A stretch of 64,000 bases of DNA from positions 1-64,000 of the forward strand of contig JAUNOY010000007.1 of NCBI GenBank assembly GCA_030536995.1. Direction: 5' to 3'. The notes beneath the pieces are model-generated. The model had not been told where the DNA came from, made no database searches, and worked only from the letters and a program-made list of their open reading frames with translations. Of this stretch, positions 53,013 to 62,286 are shown piece by piece. Source of the stretch: Eubacteriales bacterium (lineage in GTDB: Bacteria > Bacillota > Clostridia > Lachnospirales > Lachnospiraceae). Position 1 is the stretch's first letter, and each line of letters begins with the position of its first letter. The translations under genes were made by a program, and so were the position numbers.

Positions 53013-53381
53013 TTATAATTCAATACAGCCTGTAACGTCTCCGTTGATTACATAGTACGCACGATTTTCTTCCGGTTTGATATATACTTTCAGGTCATTG
53101 AGTTCTTCTGCTTTTTTGCCCATCTCTTCCGTCCATAATTTCTTTACAGTCTCTACAACATCTTTCGCATATACTTCTTTGCCGTTGAACTGAACAAATA
53201 CTTCTGTATTTACTGTTTTTTCAGCAGCTTTTTTTGTTGTTCTTCTTACAGCCGGTTTTTTAGTTGTTTCTTTTACTGGTTCTGCTTTTACTGCCTCAAC
53301 AGTTTCTGCAGCTTTTACAGATGCGCTTTTAACTGCTTTAGCAGCCGCTTCTGTCTTCTTTGCAGCTCTTTTTGTTACCAT
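53013..53381 (-). CDS. DUF6465 family protein
   Basis: A 122-residue protein. Residues 1-60 are a low-complexity, Lys/Ala/Val/Thr-rich segment ([31 protein letters not shown]) like histone-H1-type tails; residues 66-122 form a small domain, [22 protein letters not shown] to [14 protein letters not shown]. This matches DUF6465, a Lachnospiraceae family without known function. The basic tail suggests nucleic-acid contact. Single gene with its own terminator. Confidence 0.85.
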   Translation of the reverse strand: MVTKRAAKKTEAAAKAVKSASVKAAETVEAVKAEPVKETTKKPAVRRTTKKAAEKTVNTEVFVQFNGKEVYAKDVVETVKKLWTEEMGKKAEELNDLKVYIKPEENRAYYVINGDVTGCIEL

Positions 53382-53518
53382 AATACAGCCTCCTTACAAG
53401 GTACAAAACATGTTACCACTGTACTATACTACTTTTTTTTCTGTTTGGCAAATTTTTTCCATTTTTTCACTGCTTGTACTATCTTTAATACAATTTCCGG
53501 CTGATCCAGCCAACCACC

Positions 53519-55573
53519 TCAGAGTCCCAAATTCTGCAGATTATACTCCATATAAGATGCCAGTTTTTCCTTCAACGCTTCATTCTGAGGTAGATCCAAA
53601 TCCGGATCCAGTCCCAGGATTTCTGCTGCCGCTTCACTTGCCTGTTTCAGGATATCCGCATCGTGATATATGTCAGCAAGCTTAAATTCCAGAATACCGC
53701 TCTGGCGGACACCAAACAAATCTCCCGGGCCTCTTAGTTTTAAATCTTCACCTGCAATATAAAATCCATCGTTTGACTTATTCAGAATTTCAAGGCGCTT
53801 CGATGTCTCCTGAACCTCATTCCCCTGCATAAAAATACAATAGGACTGGTGCTCTCCTCTTCCAACGCGGCCTCGAAGCTGATGAAGCTGAGCAAGACCG
53901 AATCTTTCCGCATTTTCCACCATCATTACTGTTGCGTTCGGCACATTCACTCCAACTTCTACCACAGTGGTAGAAACGAGTATCTGAATTTTTCCCTCTG
54001 CAAATTCTTCCATGATCTGATTTTTCTCTTTGGGTTTCATTTTGCCATGGAGAGCGGCAATCCGGATATCGCTGTCAAAAATACTTTTCAGCTTCTCTGT
54101 ATAATCCAGAACATTTTCTCCGTCCATGCCTTCGCTTTCTTCCACCATCGGACAAATCACATAGACCTGTCGTCCTTCTCTGATCTGACGCTCCATAAAA
54201 GAATATGCCTTAGGTCTGTAGGAAGTTCCCACTACGCAGTTTTTTATAGGGAGCCTCTGTGCCGGGAGCTCATCAATAATTGAAATATCAAGATCTCCGT
54301 AAAGAATAATTGCCAGTGTCCTTGGTATGGGTGTCGCGCTCATAACCAGCACATTGGGGGGATTTCCCATAGTTGTCAGCGCCTCTCTCTGTTTCACTCC
54401 GAATCGATGTTGCTCGTCTGTAATTACAAGCCCCAAATTTTTGTAGGATACCTTTTCCTGAATAAGAGCATGGGTTCCAATAATGAGATTTACTTCTCCG
54501 GAGGAAATCCTTGCGTAAATGTCCCGTTTCTCCTTCGTCGTATTAGAGCCTGTCAGAAGTACCGGTCGACAAACTCCCGCCTCCTGCTCCTCCAGGAGCT
54601 TTGTCAGCGCCTGGTAATGCTGTCTGGCAAGAACTTCCGTTGGCACCATAAGCGCTGCCTGATAACCATTTTCTGCAACCATCACCATGGCCAGAAAAGC
54701 AAGAATCGTCTTTCCGCTTCCAACATCGCCCTGCACAAGACGTGACATCAGAGAACGCCCCTGCAGATCCCGCTCAATTTCATGCCATACATTTGTCTGT
54801 GCCTTTGTCAGAGAATAGGGAAGGCTTTCTATTATCTGTTCCGTCGTCCATACTCTTTTCATTGGAAATGCATTCTCTGCATCTTCTGTCTTTTCTTTCA
54901 GCATCTGTACCGCAAGAATAAAAAGAAGAAATTCATCAAATACAAGGCGTTTCCTGGCTGTGAGAAGTTCCTGCATATCGGGCGGGAAATGAATCGTCTG
55001 AACTGCATAATTACAGTCCGCAAGGTGAAATCTCTCCCTGAATTCTTCGGGAAGATACTCAAAATCCAGATTTTTCTCTTCCAGAACCTGACGTACAAGC
55101 TTTGTCACAGTCTTATTGGACAATCCCGCTGTGAGTCCATAGATAGGCTGCAGACTGTGGAGTACTTCCTGATAGGATGCAGGAGTAAAAATTTCCGGAT
55201 GCTCCATCACAAGTTTTCCTTTCTTTTTTACTGCCCGCCCCCGAAAAATGAGAGTACTTCCTTTTTTCAGAACATTTCTGAGAAAGGGCATATTAAACCA
55301 CGCCACCGGAAGAGTACCTGTTCTGTCTCCTATCGTGACACTGATCACCTGCACTTTTCTGGCAGGGCTTACGGAAACTGCGTTCAGCAATGTACCACAC
55401 ACCGCAGAAATACTGTTTTCCTCCAGATTTTCTATGGCAACCGGTTCCTGATACGCATCATAATTTCTGGGGTAATAATGAATAAGATCTTCCACATCCG
55501 TTATTCCCAGTTTCGCAAAAAGCTTCTCCGTTTTTTCACCAACGCCTTTCAAATCGCGAAGAAGTCTGCTCAT
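53519..55573 (-). CDS. recG: ATP-dependent DNA helicase RecG
   Basis: A 684-residue RecG, which remodels stalled replication forks and Holliday junctions. The N-terminal wedge/OB domain includes LEENSISAVCGTLLNAV. Helicase motifs: Walker A GDVGSGKT, DEQH box (VITDEQHRFGVKQR), SATPIPRTLAI and the C-terminal QLRGRVGRG. Length is standard. I prefer the ATG at 55573; the GTG four codons earlier sits inside the AAAGGAGTG ribosome site. It is placed after the FakA-like gene as in Bacillus. Confidence 0.95.
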   Translation of the reverse strand: MSRLLRDLKGVGEKTEKLFAKLGITDVEDLIHYYPRNYDAYQEPVAIENLEENSISAVCGTLLNAVSVSPARKVQVISVTIGDRTGTLPVAWFNMPFLRNVLKKGSTLIFRGRAVKKKGKLVMEHPEIFTPASYQEVLHSLQPIYGLTAGLSNKTVTKLVRQVLEEKNLDFEYLPEEFRERFHLADCNYAVQTIHFPPDMQELLTARKRLVFDEFLLFILAVQMLKEKTEDAENAFPMKRVWTTEQIIESLPYSLTKAQTNVWHEIERDLQGRSLMSRLVQGDVGSGKTILAFLAMVMVAENGYQAALMVPTEVLARQHYQALTKLLEEQEAGVCRPVLLTGSNTTKEKRDIYARISSGEVNLIIGTHALIQEKVSYKNLGLVITDEQHRFGVKQREALTTMGNPPNVLVMSATPIPRTLAIILYGDLDISIIDELPAQRLPIKNCVVGTSYRPKAYSFMERQIREGRQVYVICPMVEESEGMDGENVLDYTEKLKSIFDSDIRIAALHGKMKPKEKNQIMEEFAEGKIQILVSTTVVEVGVNVPNATVMMVENAERFGLAQLHQLRGRVGRGEHQSYCIFMQGNEVQETSKRLEILNKSNDGFYIAGEDLKLRGPGDLFGVRQSGILEFKLADIYHDADILKQASEAAAEILGLDPDLDLPQNEALKEKLASYMEYNLQNLGL

Positions 55574-55605
55574 ATTCCATATCACTCCTTTTCAGGAAAA
55601 AGAAA

Positions 55606-55625
55606 AGCGGAAGTTACCTTCCGCT
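55606..55625 (-). terminator. Terminator after the FakA-like gene
   Basis: AGCGGAAG (55606-55613) pairs with CTTCCGCT (55618-55625), four-base loop, T-rich run in the minus direction. It separates the FakA-like gene from recG. Confidence 0.75.
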
Positions 55626-55642
55626 TTCGCTTTCCATTTATT

Positions 55643-57298
55643 TTATTCTACGGAAATCACATAATAGTAAATCGGCTGTCCGCCCATATTTACTTCTACA
55701 TCACAGTCCGGATATGCCTCTTCAACCGCAGCCGCAAGTTCTTCTGCCTCTTCTTCCTCTACATCTGCGCCGAAATAAATACTAATAACTTCAGCCTCAT
55801 CGTCCATCATCTGCGCAACTGTCTCTTTTGCCACTTCCATCCTGTCAGTTCCTACTGCCAACATCCCGGAATCACCGATACCCATGATATCGCCTTCATG
55901 AATCTCCTTGTCATCAATTCTTGTATCGCGCACTGCATAAGTAATCTGACCTGTCTTAACCTTAGAAACAGCCTGCATCATGGCTTCCGCATTTTCCTCA
56001 CTGGATTTCTCCGGAACAAAACTAATCATTGCCGTCACACCCTGAGGAATCGTCTTGGTCGGAATTACCACGATTTCTTTATCCTCTGTAAGATCTCTTG
56101 CCTGATTTGCAGCCATAATGATATTTTTGTTATTTGGGAAGATATAGATTGTCTTTGCATTTACTCTTTCAATAGCATTAAGCATATCTTCTGTACTTGG
56201 ATTCATGGTCTGACCACCCTCAATAAGGTAATCCACACCCAGTTCCTTAAAGATTTCCGTAAGACCTTTACCTGCAGATACGGAAATAAAACCGACTTCC
56301 TTCTGAGGCTGTGCCGCTGCTTCTTCCTTGGCAAGCTTCTCTGCATCCTTAATCAGTCTTTCCTGGTGCTCCTCGCGCATGTTGTCAATTTTCATTCTGG
56401 AAAGAGCTCCGTAAGTAAGGGCTTTTTCAATCGCCTGACCCGGGTGATTGGTGTGTACATGAACCTTTACAATTTCATCATCTGCAACCACCACAATAGA
56501 ATCACCAATGGATGTCAGGAATTCTTTAAATTTATGTTCTTCTTCCTCCGGCATCGGCTTATCTGCAAGGATAATAAATTCCGTGCAGTAACCGAACTTA
56601 ATATCAGCTTCTGCCTGAGGGGAAATCTTTGTTACTGCACTTCCTGTCTGTGTGCTGAACTGGGAATAATCCACTTCCTTACCCATATATCCGTCAATGG
56701 CACCTCGAAGCACTTCAAGAAGTCCCTGTCCACCGGAGTCAACGACGCCTGCTTCTTTTAATACAGGAAGCATATCCGGGGTCTTCTCCAAAGTCGCCTC
56801 TGCATGGTCAAACACAATTCGGAAAAAATCTTCCAAATCTGTTGTTTCTTCCGCCACTTCCAGAGCCTTTAATGCAGCTTCTTTCGCCACCGTGAGGATA
56901 GTACCTTCCTTTGGCTTCATAACTGCCTTATATGCAGTCTCTACGCCTTTTTCCATAGCTGCGGCAATAGCCGGAGCATCCAGTTCTTTATAAGTCTTTA
57001 CTCCCTTTGTAAAACCGCGGAGAAGCTGGGAAAGGATAACACCAGAGTTTCCTCTTGCGCCGCGAAGAGATCCGGACGAAATTGCCTTGGCAAGTGTTTC
57101 CATATCCGGGGATACAAGAGAACCTACCTCTGACGCTGCCGCCATAATGGTAAGCGTCATATTCGTTCCTGTATCGCCGTCCGGCACAGGAAACACATTC
57201 AGTTCATTGATCCATTCTTTCTTCGCTTCCAGATTCTTGGCTCCTGCCAGGAACATTCTGGAAAGTATCTTGGCATCTATGGTTCTTTTATTCACCAC
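55643..57298 (-). CDS. fakA: FakA-like fatty acid kinase (DAK2 domain, YloV)
   Basis: A 551-residue protein of the YloV/FakA family. The DhaL/DAK2 ATP-binding domain is N-terminal (NVFPVPDGDTGTNMTLT; GARGNSGVILSQLLRGF), the middle domain has VVDSGGQGLLEVLRG and the C-terminal part is DegV-like (IYIFPNNKNIIMAANQA). FakA phosphorylates fatty acids presented by DegV/FakB proteins; the DegV gene at 26.2 kb could be a partner. It follows the asp23 gene by 16 bases, as in Bacillus and staphylococci. Confidence 0.92.
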   Translation of the reverse strand: MVNKRTIDAKILSRMFLAGAKNLEAKKEWINELNVFPVPDGDTGTNMTLTIMAAASEVGSLVSPDMETLAKAISSGSLRGARGNSGVILSQLLRGFTKGVKTYKELDAPAIAAAMEKGVETAYKAVMKPKEGTILTVAKEAALKALEVAEETTDLEDFFRIVFDHAEATLEKTPDMLPVLKEAGVVDSGGQGLLEVLRGAIDGYMGKEVDYSQFSTQTGSAVTKISPQAEADIKFGYCTEFIILADKPMPEEEEHKFKEFLTSIGDSIVVVADDEIVKVHVHTNHPGQAIEKALTYGALSRMKIDNMREEHQERLIKDAEKLAKEEAAAQPQKEVGFISVSAGKGLTEIFKELGVDYLIEGGQTMNPSTEDMLNAIERVNAKTIYIFPNNKNIIMAANQARDLTEDKEIVVIPTKTIPQGVTAMISFVPEKSSEENAEAMMQAVSKVKTGQITYAVRDTRIDDKEIHEGDIMGIGDSGMLAVGTDRMEVAKETVAQMMDDEAEVISIYFGADVEEEEAEELAAAVEEAYPDCDVEVNMGGQPIYYYVISVE

Positions 57299-57314
57299 AA
57301 GTTCCTCCTCTGTC

Positions 57315-57674
57315 CTAATCTATCGGTCGTACGCCTTCTACATAGATATTGATTTTCTCAATCTCCATTCCTGTAAAAGCTCCGACTTTATATTTCACAT
57401 TGCTGACAAGATTGTCTGCAATCGTACTGATATTCACGCCATATGCCACGATCACATGGAAATTCAGGCGGATTTTATTGTCCTCCGTAACTTTCACACT
57501 GATACCGTGTTTCAGGCTGTCCTTGCGAAGAAGCTTGACAAGCCCGTCTTTCATGCTCACTGCGGCCATTCCGATAATCCCGAAACATTCCACTGCAACG
57601 CTTCCTGCGTAGGTTGCGATTACATCAGAATCAATGATAATCTGGCCTAATCCGGAATCTATACGTCCATTCAT
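57315..57674 (-). CDS. Asp23/Gls24 family protein
   Basis: A 119-residue member of the Asp23 (alkaline shock) family, starting MNGRIDSGLGQIIIDSDVIATYAG and containing CFGIIGMAAVSMKDGL and VTEDNKIRLNFHVIVAYGVN. These proteins lie under the membrane and are tied to envelope stress; this short form (YloU-like) precedes yloV/fakA in many Firmicutes. The ATG at 57674 follows GGAGG by seven bases; the longer frame to 57740 runs into the leader, where a seven-pair stem occurs (57730-57755). Confidence 0.93.
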   Translation of the reverse strand: MNGRIDSGLGQIIIDSDVIATYAGSVAVECFGIIGMAAVSMKDGLVKLLRKDSLKHGISVKVTEDNKIRLNFHVIVAYGVNISTIADNLVSNVKYKVGAFTGMEIEKINIYVEGVRPID

Positions 57675-57863
57675 ATGGTTACCTCCAATGCTTTCTTTAC
57701 GTGACACTGCAGGACACCTTCTCTCTTTATTCAAGAACACTCTGGCGCTCTTGAAGGGGTGTTGAACATCCTTTTCATCCTGCCACGTTTTTCTGTATGT
57801 TTCTATTATAACCTCTTTCGGAAGAAAAAGAAATATAAATTTTCACAATTTTCTTTTTTTTAC

Positions 57864-57892
57864 TTGCAAAAGAACATTTCATCTGTTAAAAT
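57864..57892 (+). promoter_or_regulatory. rpmB promoter
   Basis: TTGCAA (57864-57869), 17 bases, TAAAAT (57887-57892), 37 bases before the start codon of rpmB. Confidence 0.7.
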
Positions 57893-57929
57893 GTAACTTG
57901 TTGAAAAAAAGCGTCAAGGAGGTGCTATC

Positions 57930-58118
57930 ATGGCTAAGTGTGCAATTTGTGAAAAAGGTGCTCATTTCGGAAACAATGTGAGTCATTCCCATAGAAGATC
58001 CAATAAAATGTGGAAATCTAACGTGAAATCCGTTAAAATTAAAACTGCTGATGGCGGAGCTAGAAAGACATATGTATGTACTTCTTGCTTAAGATCCGGT
58101 TTAGTAGAAAGAGCATAA
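57930..58118 (+). CDS. rpmB: Ribosomal protein L28
   Basis: A 62-residue L28 of the 50S subunit: MAKCAICEKGAHFGNNVSHSH at the start, and RKTYVCTSCLRSGLVERA at the end. The two CxxC pairs mark the zinc-binding form. GGAGG before the ATG, own promoter and terminator; the gene stands divergent from asp23-fakA, the usual Firmicutes order. Confidence 0.97.
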   Translation: MAKCAICEKGAHFGNNVSHSHRRSNKMWKSNVKSVKIKTADGGARKTYVCTSCLRSGLVERA

Positions 58119-58134
58119 TCTATGATGTAAAAAC

Positions 58135-58164
58135 ACCCTCGCATATTGCGAGGGTATTTTTTTT
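58135..58164 (+). terminator. rpmB terminator
   Basis: ACCCTCGCA (58135-58143) pairs perfectly with TGCGAGGGT (58147-58155), then A and eight T. Confidence 0.92.
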
Positions 58165-58166
58165 GC

Positions 58167-58304
58167 CTATCTGCAGAAAAAATGATAACCGCAGAGCAGA
58201 CATATGGCTGATACCAGCACTGCAATGACATGCTCTGCGATTAACATTCCAATCAGCATTCCCAAACCTGTAAAAAATAAAATGAGTCCAATCAGTCTGC
58301 TCAC
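58167..58304 (-). CDS. Small membrane protein (45 residues)
   Basis: A GTG at 58304, preceded by AGGTG, opens a 45-codon frame: MSRLIGLILFFTGLGMLIGM, then LIAEHVIAVLVSAICLLCGY and HFFCR. Two short hydrophobic segments joined by AEH make a helical hairpin. Similar tiny membrane proteins occur beside spore genes in clostridia, and this one follows ytfJ (GerW) on the same strand after 65 bases. Function unknown. Confidence 0.6.
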   Translation of the reverse strand: MSRLIGLILFFTGLGMLIGMLIAEHVIAVLVSAICLLCGYHFFCR

Positions 58305-58369
58305 GCCGCACCTGCTCTGCTATAGGATCTTAATATACTATATGCAAAAAGAGATACGATAAACACCTG

Positions 58370-58786
58370 TTATTCTGCCGGATTCTCCTTTTCTGTCCCA
58401 TCTGCTTCGCTATTGTGAGCAGAATCCTCTCCTTTGGCTGTAAAGCCGTTTCCAGCACTGAATCTGTTTACAAAATCAGGAACCATATCAAGAACCTTTG
58501 TCAGACCATCCTGATTCTTGATGTTTACGAGTTTCGTATTTCCATCCTGGATCACAAGAACTGCACACGGAGTCATTTTGCCTCCGAGACCGCCGCCTCC
58601 GTTATTTTTGTTGTCGGACGAAAAAGCTCCGGCTCCCACACCGAAAGACACATCAACCAGAGGAAGAATAATCGTGTTCCCCACATGGATGGCATCTCCA
58701 ACCACTGTCTTCGCGGACACGAAACTGTCCATTCCTTTAAATAATGAATTTACTGTCTCTTTGAAATTGTTTTCATTTACTGCCAT
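58370..58786 (-). CDS. ytfJ: GerW family sporulation protein
   Basis: A 138-residue GerW/YtfJ protein. The start NNFKETVNSLFKGMDSFVSAKTVVGDAI, the segment TIILPLVDVSFGVGAGAF, the glycine-rich NNGGGGLGGKMTPCAVLVIQ and the end of the domain (VPDFVNRF) are characteristic. In Bacillus it is made in the forespore and is needed for a germination response. It follows the DUF2953 gene by two bases, the conserved ytfI-ytfJ order. It supports a spore-forming host. Confidence 0.93.
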   Translation of the reverse strand: MAVNENNFKETVNSLFKGMDSFVSAKTVVGDAIHVGNTIILPLVDVSFGVGAGAFSSDNKNNGGGGLGGKMTPCAVLVIQDGNTKLVNIKNQDGLTKVLDMVPDFVNRFSAGNGFTAKGEDSAHNSEADGTEKENPAE

Positions 58787-58788
58787 TT

Positions 58789-59715
58789 TTAGTCCTCCTT
58801 ATGTTTTCCGTGCTTCGCCCGTTTGATGGCGTACTTCACATTTTTGTTAAAATATATTACAACTGCCGCTTTTAGCAGGACAATTCCATAAATTCTTCCT
58901 TTAAAGCAGATTTCACCCTCCAGAATATTTTCTCCATCAAACCGAGGATGTACTGCCACACGGTTCTTATGGAGAGGAAAACTCATTCCCACCAGCCCCA
59001 GTACTCTTCCTGTAACAGACGGGTCTGAAAAACCAAAGATTACATTTCCCCAAACCTTTGTAGGAAGAATGTGCCTCAAGAGCCCTTTTGCATAGCTCCA
59101 CACAAGGGAAGCTGCCGCCTTTACTTTTGGATGATGGATATATCTTTTCCACCAGTCTATTTTACCATGAATTCTGTTGAATGTTAATCTGATGTTCTTT
59201 ATTTTGTCAGGTATTTCTGCTAGTTTCTCCGAAATCCGCCGGAATAATCCCTTATTTTTATCAGCTTCCAGTTTCAGAGTATTCTCCGGAAAAGCAGAAT
59301 CTTCTTCAAAAACCTCTTCTGTATCCGTCCGGGGAATCTTCTTCATAGAACATTCTTCTGTACGAGTATTCTCCCGAGCCTGATTCTCTCCGATGTTTTT
59401 CTGTCCTGCCTTTTTTTGTTTCTTTTCTTTTCTCTTCTCAATCCATGCTTTGAATTTTTCCACGGAAATTCCCAGAACTCTTACACTGATTCCGCTCTCT
59501 CCGTTTTTTCTGGTTGCTGTAACACAAATCCCGCGAAACAGCCAGCTGATTCCAACCTGTCCTTCTGCCTCTTTCCATTCGCCATCCTTCTTCCCCTGCC
59601 CTTGATATCTCACAGGACAGAAAAGCAGTAGAAGAAGCAAAAGAAGCACAACTCCAAGGAACCCCCCTAGAAGAATCAATATCATTTTTAATATCAGCCA
59701 CAATATATGTAACAT
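58789..59715 (-). CDS. DUF2953 domain protein (YtfI-like)
   Basis: A 308-residue protein with one N-terminal membrane segment (ILWLILKMILILLGGFLGVVLLLLLLLLF), a charged Lys/Glu linker (residues about 92-170) and the DUF2953 domain, ending VVIYFNKNVKYAIKRAKHGKHKED. Bacillus YtfI is co-expressed with ytfJ. Function unknown; a role in spore or envelope formation is inferred from the neighbour. Confidence 0.85.
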   Translation of the reverse strand: MLHILWLILKMILILLGGFLGVVLLLLLLLLFCPVRYQGQGKKDGEWKEAEGQVGISWLFRGICVTATRKNGESGISVRVLGISVEKFKAWIEKRKEKKQKKAGQKNIGENQARENTRTEECSMKKIPRTDTEEVFEEDSAFPENTLKLEADKNKGLFRRISEKLAEIPDKIKNIRLTFNRIHGKIDWWKRYIHHPKVKAAASLVWSYAKGLLRHILPTKVWGNVIFGFSDPSVTGRVLGLVGMSFPLHKNRVAVHPRFDGENILEGEICFKGRIYGIVLLKAAVVIYFNKNVKYAIKRAKHGKHKED

Positions 59716-59719
59716 GCAT

Positions 59720-60031
59720 TCACCTGTTCTTTAGATACTCAGCAACCTTAAAGGAGCCTGTTTCCCTGTAAATTTCTCCAAGCAGCTCTGCTGCCATTTC
59801 CATAGCCTCATCTTTTCCTTTTGCCATGCCGAAAATCAAAGGACAAATTTCCCTGTACCCTTTCTGCATCAGCATGAAAGCCGGAATAATATCACAGAGA
59901 TTGTCCGGATGATTTGACAAGGTCAGAAGATAAATTTCGGGCACAAATTTCCCCGCATTAATCTTCCTTCTTATTCTTGCAGGTTCCTCCACTCCCTCGC
60001 CTGTATAATAGTTTTTGATCCATTTCACCAT
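59720..60031 (-). CDS. Hypothetical helical protein (103 residues)
   Basis: I do not recognise the family. The protein is soluble and helical (MVKWIKNYYTGEGVEEPARI, then LCDIIPAFMLMQKGYREICP and AMEMAAELLGEIYRETGS). It starts after GGTGAGG and ends four bases before the DUF2953 gene, so it is first in an operon with DUF2953 and ytfJ, which suggests a sporulation-linked role. Confidence 0.7.
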   Translation of the reverse strand: MVKWIKNYYTGEGVEEPARIRRKINAGKFVPEIYLLTLSNHPDNLCDIIPAFMLMQKGYREICPLIFGMAKGKDEAMEMAAELLGEIYRETGSFKVAEYLKNR

Positions 60032-60134
60032 TGCGCCTCACCATTCTCCATGCGTTATTGTTTGCAGCGCTCCGGCATATAAACAATAACTTTCCTCTTA
60101 CTCTAGAATTGCCATTTTTCCTGAAATCTAAACA

Positions 60135-60156
60135 GGGCTGCGTATAAACACAGCCC
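60135..60156 (-). terminator. Terminator after the Nudix gene
   Basis: GGGCTG (60135-60140) pairs with CAGCCC (60151-60156); TGTTTAGATTT follows in the minus direction. Confidence 0.6.
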
Positions 60157-60161
60157 ACATT

Positions 60162-60617
60162 TCAATAATACTTATGCTGTTTTCCCCACAGTCCGGCACT
60201 TCTCAGTTCCAGATACTCCTGATACGCACGTTCCACAATCTGCTTCTCATTCGAAAAACGAAGCAAATGATAAATCTCGTGAAATTTGTAATATCCGGAA
60301 TCCACAAAGAATTCTTCCCGTTGGGGCCTACTATGATAATTATCAGCCGTCATCAGATACCAGTGTACCTCTTTTGTCACCACATCTTCCGGAACTGTAA
60401 AGTTATATTGGCTTTTCCCTATATACTTCACAATAGTCGCCTTTACTCCGGCTTCTTCCTGCACTTCACGAAGCGCAGTCTGTTCGTGCGTCTCCCCCGC
60501 TTCTACAGTTCCTTTCGGCAATACCCATCCCTCATAACGGTTCTTGTAAGACTTATACAATGTAAGAATCTTACCCCGATGAATTACCACACCGCCACAG
60601 CTCGTTGCTTCAATCAT
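60162..60617 (-). CDS. Nudix hydrolase
   Basis: A 151-residue Nudix protein with the complete box GTVEAGETHEQTALREVQEEAGV (residues 36-58), preceded by EGWVLPK. It hydrolyses some nucleoside diphosphate derivative; the substrate is unknown. The start ATG at 60617 has AGGAGG nine bases upstream and puts the fold at the N terminus; a longer frame to 60713 is unlikely. Length fits the AP4A hydrolase-like subgroup. Confidence 0.9.
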   Translation of the reverse strand: MIEATSCGGVVIHRGKILTLYKSYKNRYEGWVLPKGTVEAGETHEQTALREVQEEAGVKATIVKYIGKSQYNFTVPEDVVTKEVHWYLMTADNYHSRPQREEFFVDSGYYKFHEIYHLLRFSNEKQIVERAYQEYLELRSAGLWGKQHKYY

Positions 60618-60768
60618 GATGCAATCCCTCCTGTAATGCGTGTGCGTTACAGACATTGTTCCAAGCCTGCAACATATTAAATATAGTATACCCCTTTTTG
60701 CAAAAACTGGCAACCAAAAACATCAAATTGTTTGTAAAAAATATACAAAATATATCCCCGTAAAAGTT

Positions 60769-60793
60769 CAGACAGAGAAAGCTTCTCTGCCTG
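60769..60793 (-). terminator. Terminator after the penicillin-binding protein gene
   Basis: CAGACAGAGAA (60769-60779) pairs with TTCTCTGCCTG (60783-60793), one G-U pair; AACTTTTA follows. Confidence 0.6.
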
Positions 60794-60807
60794 ACTGTAA
60801 TCTGTTT

Positions 60808-62286
60808 TTAGTTGAAGTGATATGCATCAAAAATCTCTCCTGCAATCGGAACAGCAGCCTGACTTCCGGTTCCTCCGTTTTCCACAATCACCGCCACTGC
60901 AAGATCCGGATTATCTACATTTGAATAACCAATAAACCATGAATGGCTGGAACCATTTTCATCAAATTCTGCAGAGCCAGTCTTACCTGCCGCTGTATAA
61001 CCTCTTCCACTCAGAGCAGAGGCTGTACCGCTCTCTACTACTTTTTTCATTAATTTTCCGAGAAGATTCGCTTCATTGGTAGTCATAAGTTTTTTGTAGA
61101 CTTCCGGTTCTGTTGTCTTTATCACTTCTCCGTCACTGCTTTTCACCTGATCGATAAGATATGGCTTCATCAGCACTCCGCCATTTGCAATTGCGCTTGT
61201 GATCAAAGCCATATGCATGGGCGACACAAGCGTGTTACCCTGTCCGATAGCGGTCTGCATAATAAGCGGTACAGGCGAATCCTTCTCCAGCGTAAAGCTG
61301 CTCTTCTTATAAGAAGGCAAGGGCAGCTTTTTATTAAAAAGAAGCTCCTCAGCAGTTCTGCGCATGGATTCGGCTCCTATATTAGAACCCATATCTGCAA
61401 ATGCACAGTTACAGGAAGAAGCAAATGCTGAATAAAAATCTTCCTGCCCGTGAACTGTTCCATTGTAGCAGCTGATTGTATGCTCATCCAGAGTAATACT
61501 ACCCTGACAAAGATAAGAATATCCTTCAAAGCTTCCTTTTGAGCGGAAATAATCCAGCGCCATAATCACCTTGAACGTCGAACCCGGAGGATACGCGCCG
61601 TTTGTTGCACGATTTAACAGACTGCTGTTATTTTCGTCAGATACAAGCCAATCCCAGTTCTCTGCGATTGTGTTCGGATCAAAATCCGGTTTACTTACCT
61701 CTACAAGAATTTTTCCGGTAGAAGGCTCAATTGCTACTACTGCACCTCTTCTGTCGCCAAGCGCATTATATGCAGTTGCCTGCAAAGAAGCATTCAAAGT
61801 GGAAACAACGGTATCTCCCATATTCTTGCTTCCGCGGAATTCATTCTTCATCTGATCCAGAAAGAACTGGTTGGATGTCAAAAGCTGAAAATTCGCCTCT
61901 GATTCCAGACCGCTTTTTCCATTAGAATCATAACCTACTACATGAGCGAAAATATTCTCATACGGATATACTCGTTCCTCCGTTCCATCCTCGTATACAT
62001 TGGTCTGCGCCAGAACCTGTCCGTCTGACGACTGAATAGTCCCTCTCACAACACGATCTGAGAAAGTATCCTGCCTTGTGTTATAAGGACTGTTGATAAA
62101 ATCTTCACTTTTAACCGCATTAAAATAAACCACATAACCGATCAGGCTCACAAAAATCAGCACAAAAAACCAGGATACAAAGGAATACTCCCTGTTTCGG
62201 GCTTTTTTTCGTTTAGCAGCCTCGCGCTCTTCGAGCTTCTTCTGCTTCAAAAGCTCTTTTCGCCGCTTCTTTTCGATGTCTTTCAA
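60808..62286 (-). CDS. Class B penicillin-binding protein
   Basis: A 492-residue transpeptidase that crosslinks peptidoglycan. A highly basic N terminus (about 30 residues of Lys, Arg and Glu) precedes one membrane helix (FVSWFFVLIFVSLIGYVVYF). Active-site motifs are intact: STFK (236-239), SCN (291-293) and KTGS (435-438). It is closest to the PbpA group, and short, with no PASTA domains. Start is probably TTG 62286 after GAGGA; there is no later Met before the helix. The gene thus overlaps the FtsW/RodA gene by 74 bases, and the two proteins are expected to act as a synthase pair. Confidence 0.92.
   Translation of the reverse strand: MKDIEKKRRKELLKQKKLEEREAAKRKKARNREYSFVSWFFVLIFVSLIGYVVYFNAVKSEDFINSPYNTRQDTFSDRVVRGTIQSSDGQVLAQTNVYEDGTEERVYPYENIFAHVVGYDSNGKSGLESEANFQLLTSNQFFLDQMKNEFRGSKNMGDTVVSTLNASLQATAYNALGDRRGAVVAIEPSTGKILVEVSKPDFDPNTIAENWDWLVSDENNSSLLNRATNGAYPPGSTFKVIMALDYFRSKGSFEGYSYLCQGSITLDEHTISCYNGTVHGQEDFYSAFASSCNCAFADMGSNIGAESMRRTAEELLFNKKLPLPSYKKSSFTLEKDSPVPLIMQTAIGQGNTLVSPMHMALITSAIANGGVLMKPYLIDQVKSSDGEVIKTTEPEVYKKLMTTNEANLLGKLMKKVVESGTASALSGRGYTAAGKTGSAEFDENGSSHSWFIGYSNVDNPDLAVAVIVENGGTGSQAAVPIAGEIFDAYHFN

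Noticed and set aside
54782..56761. 659-codon plus-strand frame opposite recG and fakA
   Set aside because: Antisense shadow across two conserved genes and a terminator; composition is Cys/Phe/His-rich as expected for reversed codons.
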